A DNA stretch of 64,000 nucleotides from Cystobacter fuscus DSM 2262 (lineage in GTDB: Bacteria > Myxococcota > Myxococcia > Myxococcales > Myxococcaceae). Numbering within the stretch: position 1 is the first letter of the stretch; each line of letters starts with the position of its first letter. Below, piece by piece: positions 24,298 through 32,758 of this stretch. The stretch spans positions 186,001 through 250,000 of the forward strand of contig NZ_ANAH02000008.1 in the NCBI RefSeq assembly GCF_000335475.2, written 5' to 3'. The notes under the pieces were generated by a model. The model was not told the origin of the DNA. It saw only the letters and a program-made list of their open reading frames with translations, and did not search any database. The translations under genes were made by a program, and so were the position numbers.

Positions 24298-25485
24298 TCA
24301 CCACGCCGTCATGTGCAGGCGAAGCGCCGCCACATTCCGGGAAAGGTTCACATCCGCCGCGGCCTCACCCATACCCACCTGTGCGATGCGATCCACGGCG
24401 GCCTGCACCGACACGTACCGATTCACCTCGAACTCGAACCCCGCGCTCAGGGCGTAGCCCTGAGACACGTTGGTGCCCACATCCCACCGGAAGGCGTCCT
24501 CTCCCGGGGCCCTGCCATTGCGGAAGAAGCTGGCGGCCGCGAACATCCGCGCCCGCTGGCTGAAATGCTTGTTGAACGTCAGTCCCGCGTAGTCCGCCCA
24601 CAGCGTGTTGGAGAAACCGCTGGCGCCCACCAGGTCGTGGCCAATGTTGAGGCCCATGTCGAAGGTGCCGCGCTCGTGCAGCACCTCCAGTTTCAACCGC
24701 GGCATCCACCCCCGAGTGCCATCCTCACCGAGGAAGGACACCGGCCCGCCGCGCAGCGTGGCGGTGGTGTTGCGCGCCAGCCGATAGCGCAGGGCACCGA
24801 AGAGGCCATGCGCCTGATCCACGCTGTCGCCGTAGAGGAACGCCTGGTAGCGGTACTCCGCGCCCAGCCACAGCCGCGGCGTGGTGCGCACCCACGTCTC
24901 CAGATAGGGCGTGTGGACGAAACCCGCCACACTGCCCGGCGTGAGCACCCGCACTCCCTCGAAGGCATACCCCGCCGCCACGTCCACGCGCCGGCTCATC
25001 CGGTTGGTCACCGACAGCTTGGACGCGCCGTAGAGGACGGGCTGGTTGGTGCGCGCCACGCTCTCGCGCGGCAGGGAGCGGGGATCCGTCACCCGGAAGA
25101 TGCTCCCGGAGGCCTCCACCCGCAGGCGGCGCGAGAGCAGCTTGCGCACGGACAGTCCGCCGCGGTGATCCAACGTCACCGTCCCGCTGCCGTGGCGCAG
25201 CAGCAAGTCCGCCGCGTAGAAGCTCTCGAGCTTCAGGGTGCGGTCCTTCACGTCCAGTCCCAGACGCGGGGTGACCTTCGACATCAGCTGGCCCGTGGGC
25301 GTGGTGCCCAGGGCGCCGCCGGTGGGCGCATCGGGAGCGACCACCGGGTTCAGGCGGAAGTCATCGTCGTAGCGCTCCTCCAACGACAGCCGGAGCCGAG
25401 GCTCCACCAGCGTGGCGCCGAGCGCCGCCGGGGAGCTCCCCGCCACCGCCGCCGCCGCCAGCCATTTCTTCCAACCTCCGCTCAT
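24298..25485 (-). CDS. exoB: Outer-membrane beta-barrel protein of spore-coat locus
   Basis: 395 aa. A signal peptide (MSGGWKKWLAAAAVAG to ALGA) precedes alternating hydrophobic/polar strands with many aromatic ends, typical of an outer-membrane barrel. The sequence has repeated R/W-rich strand patterns such as RLEVLHERGTFDMGLNIGHD. The M. xanthus homologue is required for the spore coat; a barrel here could complete the export channel, because ExoA is much shorter than Wza. ATG 25485 is preceded by AAGGAGGGG. Confidence 0.78.
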   Translation of the reverse strand: MSGGWKKWLAAAAVAGSSPAALGATLVEPRLRLSLEERYDDDFRLNPVVAPDAPTGGALGTTPTGQLMSKVTPRLGLDVKDRTLKLESFYAADLLLRHGSGTVTLDHRGGLSVRKLLSRRLRVEASGSIFRVTDPRSLPRESVARTNQPVLYGASKLSVTNRMSRRVDVAAGYAFEGVRVLTPGSVAGFVHTPYLETWVRTTPRLWLGAEYRYQAFLYGDSVDQAHGLFGALRYRLARNTTATLRGGPVSFLGEDGTRGWMPRLKLEVLHERGTFDMGLNIGHDLVGASGFSNTLWADYAGLTFNKHFSQRARMFAAASFFRNGRAPGEDAFRWDVGTNVSQGYALSAGFEFEVNRYVSVQAAVDRIAQVGMGEAAADVNLSRNVAALRLHMTAW

Positions 25486-25546
25486 GACACCCCTCCTTCC
25501 CCACACTCCGACCCGACCGCTTCCCACTCGCCCACCGTCCCCTCGC

Positions 25547-26128
25547 CTACGGCACGACGATGGTGTCGCCAGGGCGCAGATCCAGCGGCTCGTTGTTCTT
25601 CGACTCCTCCACCAACTGGCTGTAGCTCACCGGAATGGGCTCGCCCTCGGCCCCCTGGCGGCGCAGCACCACGATGGCGTCGCGATCCGCGAAGTCCGTG
25701 AAGCCGCCGGCCAGGGCAATCGCCTGGAGCACCGACACCCGGCCGCGCAGGGGATAGGCCCCCGGACGCGCCACCTCACCGGTGACGAAGACGCGGGTGC
25801 TGTTGACCTCGCGGACGATCACCGTCACGCGCGGATCCTGCACGTAGGGCTTGAGCGACTCGCGGATCTGATCCGACAGCTCGACGGGCGTGCGCCCCTC
25901 GGCCCTCACCTCGCCCACCATCGGCAGGGAGATGAAACCATCCGGCCTCACCGGCAGCGTGCGCGACAGGTCCCCATCGCGCCACACCGCCACATCCAAC
26001 ACGTCCTCCCGGCCGATGCGGTACGGCTGGTCCGAGTTGTCCACCGGCCGCGTGGCCTGGTGAGCACAACCCGACGACAGGAGGAGCATCCCCATCACCG
26101 CCCACGATTTCGCGCCCATCATTCCCAT
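25547..26128 (-). CDS. exoA: Polysaccharide export lipoprotein (Wza-like, short)
   Basis: 193 aa. The lipoprotein signal ends in LLLSSGC. Then comes the Poly_export domain (YRIGREDVLDVAVWRDGDL, PVRPDGFISLPMVGEV) and one SLBB domain (VFVTGEVARPGAYPL, VLQAIALAGGFTDFADRD). It lacks the C-terminal outer-membrane helix of E. coli Wza, so it probably needs the ExoB barrel. It corresponds to ExoA/FdgA of M. xanthus and is the first gene of the operon, about 55 bases after the predicted transcription start. Confidence 0.87.
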   Translation of the reverse strand: MGMMGAKSWAVMGMLLLSSGCAHQATRPVDNSDQPYRIGREDVLDVAVWRDGDLSRTLPVRPDGFISLPMVGEVRAEGRTPVELSDQIRESLKPYVQDPRVTVIVREVNSTRVFVTGEVARPGAYPLRGRVSVLQAIALAGGFTDFADRDAIVVLRRQGAEGEPIPVSYSQLVEESKNNEPLDLRPGDTIVVP

Positions 26129-26193
26129 GCTCGCCTCTCCCCGAAGTTCTCGGCCCGTCCTGTTCAGGGGCCTTGTGTTCGGGATGGGCCATA

Positions 26194-26209
26194 AGCAGGG
26201 GATGTGCCA
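26194..26209 (-). promoter_or_regulatory. Sigma-54 promoter candidate for the exo operon
   Basis: Read on the minus strand the sequence is TGGCACATCCCCTGCT: a perfect -24 box (TGGCAC), five bases, and CTGCT against the consensus TTGCT. The invariant GG and GC have the right spacing. The predicted start near 26183 leaves a leader of about 55 bases before exoA. Confidence 0.65.
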
Positions 26210-26488
26210 AGGTCCGTGGGGAAGGAAAGTCCCCGGATCCTCATGGGTTACGCGCTACCTCCTTGGGGAAAGGTTTGGGATGTCCGGGAAAAAATTCCGA
26301 CCTCGGCCTTCAGGACGTACCTGATTCAGGGCGTGGTTGCTGCCCGGGCAGGGCAATTTCGTTCCCATTCAGTTCGGGACTTTTTCCCCTCCCCTGGGAG
26401 CGGTGCGTGGCACGCCGATTGAAATGACCTTTGGCTCGGAACACAGACCTGGAAGGGTCCAGGCTGAAGAGCACCGGCGGGGGTAACA
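26210..26488. other. Divergent intergenic region, exoA and small membrane protein
   Basis: No gene seen. On the plus strand TGGCACGCCGATTGAA (26408-26423) has the -24 box of sigma-54 promoters but GA in place of the conserved -12 GC. It would start transcription about 55 bases before the small gene at 26489. The region should also hold activator sites for the exo promoter. Confidence 0.35.
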
Positions 26489-26686
26489 ATGAGCAAGGCG
26501 GCGGCGGGAGCGGTGATCGCGATGTTCACGGTGGGCGCGGGCGTGATGACGATGTTGGGCTCGGTGCTGGGCACGTATGCGGAGCCGGCCACGGTGGCGA
26601 TGCTGGGCGCGGGCCTGTTCGCGGGCAGCTCCATCCTCAATGGCTTCAAGGACACGGCCTCGGCGGGCGTGGCGAAGGAGGCCTGA
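26489..26686 (+). CDS. Tiny membrane protein with a PEP-CTERM-like stretch
   Basis: 65 aa with two hydrophobic segments, about residues 5-28 and 33-51. The second begins AEPATVAMLGAGLF, which resembles the PEP-CTERM sorting signal (VPEPATLALLGLGLL) but lacks the first proline and the closing arginine cluster. A GGGGG sequence precedes the ATG. It diverges from the exo operon. A small membrane peptide is the safe description; a role with the spore-coat polysaccharide is speculation from position. Confidence 0.6.
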   Translation: MSKAAAGAVIAMFTVGAGVMTMLGSVLGTYAEPATVAMLGAGLFAGSSILNGFKDTASAGVAKEA

Positions 26687-26919
26687 GAAGGCTGTAGGGC
26701 GGGAAAAATTTCTGCCCCCCGGGACGAGGGAAAAGCAGGAAAGAGGTCACGCGGGCCCTTCACCCGGTCCGCGGCCTCCCCGGGAGAAGACGCGCCGCGC
26801 TTCGCGGTGTGCCTCCTGGGGCGGAGAGCAGGCGAGCGGACGGCACCTCGCTCGAGGGCTCGTCACTTCTGAGGAACGAATGGCCAGTTGAGAAGAAAGC
26901 CCCGGGGATTTGGGGATTG

Positions 26920-27212
26920 ATGTCGTGCCGGAAGCACTACATCGACGACAAGCCCACCGAGGCATCGAGCGCGGGAATCGAAACGGTCGTGAACCTCGGG
27001 GCAGGCTTGGATACTGAAGCTGGTGCCCATCGACTTCGAGCGCCAGGAATTGGAGAGCGCCTTGGCCTCCCATGGCCACGCGACCGAGCGCTCGACCTTC
27101 TTCATCTGGGAAGGCGTCACCCAGTACCTGATGGAGGCGGGCGTCCGGAAAACGTTCGAGTTCCTGGCCAGGATAAACCGACTATCCCACGTCAACGGCT
27201 CGTGCCCAGGAC
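26920..27212 (+). pseudogene. Remnant of an LCM-type SAM-dependent methyltransferase
   Basis: Two pieces of one family appear in two frames. The first (from 26932) reads RKHYIDDKPTEASSAGIETV then NLGAGLDTEA, the SAM-binding motif. The second (from about 27021) reads VPIDFERQELESAL then TFFIWEGVTQYLMEAGV. The segment normally between them is missing and the frame shifts. The 3' part is lost where the universal stress gene begins. Not functional. Confidence 0.7.
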
Positions 27213-28166
27213 TCATGGACGGCTCTGCCCAGACAGAGGTGCCTCCAGGACAAGCACGTCACAGGAGCTCTCCCTGGCGATCTGCGGTGCGGTGTGCGGA
27301 CGCACGATCCGGCCCAACCCCAAACGCAGGTGCCTTCCAACCGCGACCAGATCCGCCTGCTCCTGCTGGGCGATCTCCAGGATGCAGGCGGTGGCCTCAC
27401 CAGAACGGACGAGTTCGTCGAAGTGCACCCCAGCGTCACGGTACGGGACCAGGAAGCGTTGCAGCTCGGTGCGCGCCCGCGCCTTGGCTTCGCGCAGGTA
27501 CTCCATGATGCGGGAGGGCTGAGCCGCCGACTGGTGGAGGACGAGCACGTAGGAGGTGTCGTAGCCGTGCAGCACGGCTACGCGGCTCGCACCGGGGCAC
27601 AAGCGGAGCACTGTCTCCAAGGCGCGCCGGGATGCTTCCGTGAAGTCCACGGCCACCAGGGGGCGCCGGTACGGACATACCGGGGGCGGCCCGACGACGA
27701 GGAGCGCGGTGGGGATGCGCTCGATGAGTCCTCCGGCCAGGCGCTCCCGCATTCTCTCCAGGAGCGAGCCGGGGTGGCGTGGCCTCCCCAGCACGACCAG
27801 TTCCGCACCGAAGTCCCGCGCCGTCTGGGTGAGGGCCTCCGCCGGGATGCCCCACACCAGCAGGCCGCGCACGTCGCATGCGACTTGCGCGCGAGCCTCC
27901 TGGGTGTGGTGCACCGACTCCTCGAGAGCATGCCGGGCGAGCGCTTCTTGCTCTTCGTGGCGGCCCTTCTCGCTGGCCTCGGCTGACAGCGCGTGGACGA
28001 GGAGGATTTCCGCTCCCTTCCGCAGGGGAAGCTGGAGCGCCCGCGCCAGCGCACACGACGAGTGGGGGGAGAAATCCGTGGCCACCAGGACTCGGCTCAA
28101 CCCCACCGTACGTCCTGGCCCGAAGCCCGCGGACGCCATCGGCTCATGCATCGTAGGCGTCGTCAT
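27213..28166 (-). CDS. Tandem-domain universal stress protein
   Basis: 317 aa with two UspA domains (about 22-165 and 170-310). Domain 1 begins RVLVATDFSPHSSCALARAL and has ELVVLGRPRHPG, close to the ATP-binding G-x2-G-x9-G motif. Domain 2 begins RPLVAVDFTEASRRAL and has ADLVAVGRHLRLGLGR. It starts one base after the stop of the antiporter gene, so both are one operon. It may tune transport or respond to the same stress. Confidence 0.87.
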   Translation of the reverse strand: MTTPTMHEPMASAGFGPGRTVGLSRVLVATDFSPHSSCALARALQLPLRKGAEILLVHALSAEASEKGRHEEQEALARHALEESVHHTQEARAQVACDVRGLLVWGIPAEALTQTARDFGAELVVLGRPRHPGSLLERMRERLAGGLIERIPTALLVVGPPPVCPYRRPLVAVDFTEASRRALETVLRLCPGASRVAVLHGYDTSYVLVLHQSAAQPSRIMEYLREAKARARTELQRFLVPYRDAGVHFDELVRSGEATACILEIAQQEQADLVAVGRHLRLGLGRIVRPHTAPQIARESSCDVLVLEAPLSGQSRP

Positions 28167-28167
28167 G

Positions 28168-29481
28168 TCAGTGCCCTCCTTCGCGTACGGGAATGTTCCT
28201 GGGAGGCCGGGGGGCCTGGCGCCGAGGTGGACGAGGCTCCTGGGGGGTGGACTCGGAAGTGACCTTGGGACGAGCGCCTGCCAGCAGCCGCTTCACGCAC
28301 AGGATGAAGAAGCCCGTGAGGAACAGATTGAGGGCCAGGGACAGCAGGGCCACGGTCGTCGCCGTGCCGCCGATGCCATATCCCAGCGCCACGACGAGTA
28401 CGCCGGCGCCGACCTCTCCTCGTGGAAAGAGGCCAATGGCGAGGGCGAGCCGTTCGCGCAGGCTTGCCTCCCGGCGGTAGCACAGCGCCGGGAACATCTT
28501 TCCCAGGTTGGACAGGAGGGTCACCGCCAGCACATGGAGGGCGATGAGGCCCCAGCCCGGGCTGCCTCCCGCGACGGCGCTGATGCTCTGCTCCGCTTGC
28601 CTGGCCTCCCCTGCCCCCCCCAGGGCGGGCATCGACAGCCCCACCAGGACCATGAAGCAGCCGGAGATGAGGGCGGCGACACGCTGCTCGCCCGGCGCAT
28701 CGAGTCCAGGGAGCGCCCCCTCCAGCGCGTCATGCTCGTGCAGGCCGTGCTCGGGATTGGCGATCATGCAGCCCAGGATGAAGGCGGGCAGGAGGACCTC
28801 GAAGTGGACCGCCGCGTCGGGATCCAGGTACCCCGTCCCGAGGTAGATGGCCTCGGAGAAGAGCGCGAGCAGCACCGAATAGCCGAGCACCCAGGGCCAG
28901 CGATACGGGATGTGCCAGCGGTGCAGGTACTTCCACCCCGCCCAGAGCAGCAGGACGATGAGGGCGATGACGCCCCCGAGCTGCCAGCGAAAGCCGACGA
29001 GGAGCACCGTGATCGGCACCATGAGGAGGATGGTGTCCAGGTCGTCGAAGATGGCGAGGATGCGGGCCTTGTGGAACATCCACGTCGCGCCCAGGCCCGC
29101 GGCGGCGAGCATGGAGAAGAGCACTCCGGCGCTCGTCGGCGCGGCGAATCGCCCTTGCATCAGTGCTTCCTTCCACAGGTCGAACTGCCCCCAGAACTCG
29201 GGGGGAGCCAGGGCGAAGACGAAGTAGAGGGTGACGAAAATCCAGGGGAAGGTGGCCGCCGTGGCCGCCACCACGTAGTCCCAGCCGTACTGGCGCATGT
29301 TCGACTTGTCCAGGTCGAACTCCTGCCCGACGTGAATCATGATGAAGGCGAGCCCCACCATGGTGAGCAGCCGGATGACGTGCGTGAGCGGCTCATAGAC
29401 GCCGGGTCCGAGCGCGGGAAGCGCCTGCGACGCCACGAGTCCTCCGAGAAGAAGGACGGAATAGATGAGGACTTTGCGCAT
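28168..29481 (-). CDS. Cation:proton antiporter (CPA2 family)
   Basis: 437 aa, about 11-12 membrane segments. The FDDLDTILLM segment matches the acidic ion-binding region of Na+/H+ (CPA2) exchangers, and GLFPRGEVGAGVLVVALG matches the conserved C-terminal half. The C-terminal 35 residues are a charged, proline-rich tail. It forms an operon with the universal stress protein (one base apart). Probable role: Na+ or K+/H+ exchange at the inner membrane. Confidence 0.85.
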   Translation of the reverse strand: MRKVLIYSVLLLGGLVASQALPALGPGVYEPLTHVIRLLTMVGLAFIMIHVGQEFDLDKSNMRQYGWDYVVAATAATFPWIFVTLYFVFALAPPEFWGQFDLWKEALMQGRFAAPTSAGVLFSMLAAAGLGATWMFHKARILAIFDDLDTILLMVPITVLLVGFRWQLGGVIALIVLLLWAGWKYLHRWHIPYRWPWVLGYSVLLALFSEAIYLGTGYLDPDAAVHFEVLLPAFILGCMIANPEHGLHEHDALEGALPGLDAPGEQRVAALISGCFMVLVGLSMPALGGAGEARQAEQSISAVAGGSPGWGLIALHVLAVTLLSNLGKMFPALCYRREASLRERLALAIGLFPRGEVGAGVLVVALGYGIGGTATTVALLSLALNLFLTGFFILCVKRLLAGARPKVTSESTPQEPRPPRRQAPRPPRNIPVREGGH

Positions 29482-29669
29482 GGCCGACCCCGATGGATGC
29501 CTTCTGACTGAAGGTAGGGACGAGTCGGCCCGTATCAGTGCTGCTGCTCCCTCCCTTGCATTCAGCGAGGCTGGGAAATCTCCATCCAGGGGCTGTGTGC
29601 CCCGTCCACTCGGGGAGTGGGCGGGCTGGGGCCCTCCTGGCGGACGAGGTGGAGGGTCTTCGTGACCGT

Positions 29670-29698
29670 TTGACCAAAAATCCGAATCTGGTCATATT
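29670..29698 (+). promoter_or_regulatory. Promoter with overlapping TetR operator
   Basis: TTGACC (29670-29675), 17 bases, then CATATT (29693-29698) is a good housekeeping promoter. The inverted repeat TGACCA (29671-29676) / TGGTCA (29689-29694) covers both boxes. The predicted start falls at about 29704-29705, the ATG of the TetR gene, so the transcript may be leaderless. This suggests autorepression. Confidence 0.6.
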
Positions 29699-29704
29699 GT
29701 CTCC

Positions 29705-30391
29705 ATGGCCGCGTCTTCCCCTCCATCGGCACCGCCTGCCGGCCGTACATCCGCCGAGCTCCGGCGCCAGCGCATCCTCCAGGTGGCCAAGAGCCACTTC
29801 GAGCGCTTCGGCTTGCGCCGTACCCGCATCGAGGACATCGCCCGCGAGGCGGGTATCGCCAAGGGGGCCGTCTACCTGGAGTTCGAGAGCAAGGAAGTCC
29901 TGCTCCACGCGGTCATCGGCACCCTGTTCGAGGAGATAGGCCGCCGGTACGCCGCGGAGGTGATGGTGTTGGAGTCGCCTCGCGAGCGGCTGCGCGCCAC
30001 GCTGCGCTTCTCCTACCGCGAGCTCGCCCGCGATACCTTGTTCGAGCGGCTCGTGCGCGAGGATCCCGAGGTGGCGGTGCTCCGCTCCCTGGCGGAGTCC
30101 GGAGACAACCCGCGCAAGGCGGATGCCCAGTTGGAGATGATTCGCGGCTGGGTGCGCGAGGGGATCGAGCGGGGCGAGTTTCGCGCCGATCTGGACATCG
30201 AAGCGGTGCCCTTCGTCCTGGGGCTGATGCGCTTCCTGCACTACCACACCGGGCTCGTCACCGCGGGAGACCGCATCTCCCGCGAGCGCCTGCTCGACGC
30301 CGTCCTCGACATCTTCATCGCGGGCCTCTCCGCGCCCACTCCCCCGTCTCCGCCCCCGCGCAAGCGCCCGGGCGGGGGTTCCAAGAGGTAA
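29705..30391 (+). CDS. TetR/AcrR-family regulator
   Basis: 228 aa. The helix-turn-helix lies at about residues 20-65 (RILQVAKSHFERFGLRRTRI, then GIAKGAVYLEFESKE). The C-terminal ligand domain has VREGIERGEFRADLDIEAVP, common in regulators of efflux and ABC export operons. It heads an operon of four genes with an ABC-2 transporter (4 bp to the next gene), so it most likely represses the operon through the palindrome over its own promoter. The tail is proline- and arginine-rich. Confidence 0.88.
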   Translation: MAASSPPSAPPAGRTSAELRRQRILQVAKSHFERFGLRRTRIEDIAREAGIAKGAVYLEFESKEVLLHAVIGTLFEEIGRRYAAEVMVLESPRERLRATLRFSYRELARDTLFERLVREDPEVAVLRSLAESGDNPRKADAQLEMIRGWVREGIERGEFRADLDIEAVPFVLGLMRFLHYHTGLVTAGDRISRERLLDAVLDIFIAGLSAPTPPSPPPRKRPGGGSKR

Positions 30392-30395
30392 GGCC

Positions 30396-31127
30396 ATGCA
30401 TGCCATCGAACTCGAGCAACTCACCCGCCTCTACGGCTCCATCCGGGCCGTGGACGGGGTGAGCTTCCATGTGGAGCCCGGAGAGATTTTCGGCTTCATG
30501 GGCCACAACGGCGCGGGGAAGACGACCACCCTGCGAATGCTGCTCGGGCTGACGCGTCCCACCTCGGGCGGCGCCCGGGTGCTCGGCCACGACGTGGTGC
30601 ACGAGAGCCTCGAGGTGCGCCGTCAATGTGGCTTCCTCCCCGCCAGCTACGCGCTCCCGGCCCACATGACGGCGCGCCAGTTCCTTCACTACATCGCCGC
30701 CATGTTCGACCTCGACGCCAGCGTGGCCGAGACGCGCATCCAATCCCTGCTGCGACTCTTCGGACTCGAGGCCGCGGCGGACCGGAAGCTCGGCGGCTTC
30801 TCCACCGGCATGACGCAGAAGGTGGGGCTCGCCCAGGCCCTCGTCAACGAACCCCGCATCCTGCTGCTGGACGAGCCCACCTCGGGGTTGGATCCGCTCG
30901 GCCGCCACGAGCTGCTCGAGCACCTGCGCCGCCTGTCCTCCGAGCGCGGCGTCACCGTGCTCTTCTCCAGCCACATCCTGTCGGACATCGAGACGCTCTG
31001 CCGGCGTGTCGCGGCGCTGCACCAGGGCAAGCTCGTCGCCTTCGGCCCTGTCGAGGCGCTCAAGAGTGAGCACCGCTCGGCGAACATGGACGAGCTCTAC
31101 CTGTCACTCGCGCGGAGGGCGGCATGA
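30396..31127 (+). CDS. ABC-2 transporter ATP-binding protein
   Basis: 243 aa. Walker A GHNGAGKTT is near residue 36, the signature LGGFSTGMTQKVGLAQAL (a variant of LSGGQ, here FSTGM) near 135, and Walker B ILLLDEPTSGLDP near 158. It resembles the ATPases of CcmA/NatA-type exporters. It overlaps the next gene by 4 bp (ATGA). The two following permeases suggest an exporter, perhaps for a drug, lipid or peptide. Confidence 0.9.
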   Translation: MHAIELEQLTRLYGSIRAVDGVSFHVEPGEIFGFMGHNGAGKTTTLRMLLGLTRPTSGGARVLGHDVVHESLEVRRQCGFLPASYALPAHMTARQFLHYIAAMFDLDASVAETRIQSLLRLFGLEAAADRKLGGFSTGMTQKVGLAQALVNEPRILLLDEPTSGLDPLGRHELLEHLRRLSSERGVTVLFSSHILSDIETLCRRVAALHQGKLVAFGPVEALKSEHRSANMDELYLSLARRAA

Positions 31128-31894
31128 AGGCGCGCTTTCTCTGGCTCGACATGCGGGCCACGCTCGGCGAGCGCAAGACCTGGCTGGCCACGGGCATGAT
31201 GCTCTACGCGGCGATCTCCATGCCCTTCGTCGCGGCGAAGCCGCCCGAGCACGTGCTCTCGGCGCTCAAGGGGTGGTTCTCCACGTCGGATCCCTTCATC
31301 CTCTTCCTGTTCATCTGGACGGACCTGGCGATGAACAAGTGCATCCTCATCCTCGGGGTGGTGCTCGCGGGCAGCCTGCTCATCCGCGAGCGGGAGACGG
31401 GGCAGCTCGCGGTGCTGCTGTCCAAGCCCATCTCGCCCGCCGCGTACTTCCTGGCGCGGACGTTGTCGGCCTGTGCCGTCATGGCGGTGCTCTACGTCGG
31501 CACGCACCTGGCCGCCGCACCGCTCATCGCCCGGAGCGTGCCGGGGTTTCGCGCGGGGCTCTTCTTCGCCTCCATGGCGGTGCACCTCTTCGCCGCGTTC
31601 TTCACCGTCTGCTTCAGCGCCCTCATGTCCGTGCTCATCCAGCGGCGGGCCATGGCGGGACTCGTCAGCCTGCTGGTGCTCAGCCTGCTGGTGGGCATGG
31701 CCTTCATGGGCTTCTACAACCCCGCCTGGAGTGGCATCTCCGCCTTCAACCCCCTCACCCAGGGCATCTCCGTGCTCGGCCATGTGGACGACCTGCGCCC
31801 CGGGCACGTGCTGACGCCCATCGCCCTCCTGCTGGGGATGAACGCGGCCGTACTCGCGCTCGGCGCCCTGCGGGTGCGCCAGATGGAGGTGTGA
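31124..31894 (+). CDS. ABC-2 transporter permease
   Basis: 256 aa with about six membrane segments. The ERETGQLAVLLSKPISPAAY motif is typical of ABC-2 permeases. It overlaps the ATPase gene by 4 bp and is followed after 4 bp by a second permease, so the exporter is probably a heterodimer of permeases with one ATPase. Confidence 0.87.
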   Translation: MKARFLWLDMRATLGERKTWLATGMMLYAAISMPFVAAKPPEHVLSALKGWFSTSDPFILFLFIWTDLAMNKCILILGVVLAGSLLIRERETGQLAVLLSKPISPAAYFLARTLSACAVMAVLYVGTHLAAAPLIARSVPGFRAGLFFASMAVHLFAAFFTVCFSALMSVLIQRRAMAGLVSLLVLSLLVGMAFMGFYNPAWSGISAFNPLTQGISVLGHVDDLRPGHVLTPIALLLGMNAAVLALGALRVRQMEV

Positions 31895-31898
31895 CGCC

Positions 31899-32687
31899 AT
31901 GCGGGCCACTCTTCGCCGCTACCGCCTCATCGAGGCCCGCCATGCCCTTGGATGGCTGCCCCTCGTGTCCCTGCTCGTGGGCATCGCCATCGTCGTCTTC
32001 ACGGCCGTGCTCATGCCGCTGTTTCCCCCTCCCGTCATCACCTTCATGGAGCGTGCGTTCCTCATCCGCGGAATGGGCGCCGTCATCCTGCTCAACGAAT
32101 ATGTCGGCATCTACCTCATGGTCTTCTTCGGCGGTGCCGCGGGACTGATGCGGGCCCTCGTCGAGCCACGGGAGAACCGGGCGCTCGACATGCTGCTCAG
32201 CAAGCCCATTTCCCGCCGCGCCTTCCTGATGGCCCGGGTGGGTCCCCTCCTGCTCGCTTCCACGGCCGTGGGCGTGGTGATGTCCCTGGTCCTGGGGCTC
32301 GTCGTGCGGCCCTTCACCGGCGAGGGCTCCACCGTGAGCGTCGCGGGAGCGGTGGGCGGCGGGCTCATCTTCACGGCCCTGGCGGTGGTGCTGCTCTGCG
32401 TGCTCGTCGTCCCACTGCTCCTGGTGCGTGATGCGTTCCAGGGACTCCTCATTGCGTTCGTGATGTGGATCCTGCCGATGTTTCCCACCGCGATGCTGCT
32501 CTACCGCCCAGACCTCTACGAGGGGCGCGACAGGCTGCGAGACCTGCTCGTCCTGGGACCGAACCTCCTCTGGTACGACGCGGCGGTGCCACTGCTCACG
32601 GCCATCGCGCTGGCCGTGGCCTCGTTGGGCGTGTGGGGGGCACTCGTGCTCGGCATCCGCGTGTTCGAGCGCGCGGAGTTGCGTTGA
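31899..32687 (+). CDS. ABC-2 transporter permease, second subunit
   Basis: 262 aa with about six membrane segments. It carries the same kind of cytoplasmic motif (EPRENRALDMLLSKPISRRA) as the preceding permease. It is the last gene of the TetR-ABC operon and ends convergently 71 bp from the next gene. Confidence 0.85.
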   Translation: MRATLRRYRLIEARHALGWLPLVSLLVGIAIVVFTAVLMPLFPPPVITFMERAFLIRGMGAVILLNEYVGIYLMVFFGGAAGLMRALVEPRENRALDMLLSKPISRRAFLMARVGPLLLASTAVGVVMSLVLGLVVRPFTGEGSTVSVAGAVGGGLIFTALAVVLLCVLVVPLLLVRDAFQGLLIAFVMWILPMFPTAMLLYRPDLYEGRDRLRDLLVLGPNLLWYDAAVPLLTAIALAVASLGVWGALVLGIRVFERAELR

Positions 32688-32758
32688 GCGCACAGCCCGC
32701 CCACTCCAGCACAGCCCCTCGCACGTCACCCATACGAGTTTCCGCCAAGAGGTGAAGT

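Noticed and set aside
26408-26423. Second sigma-54 promoter before the 65-aa gene
   Set aside because: The -24 box is good but the conserved GC at -12 is GA, so I kept it only as a note.
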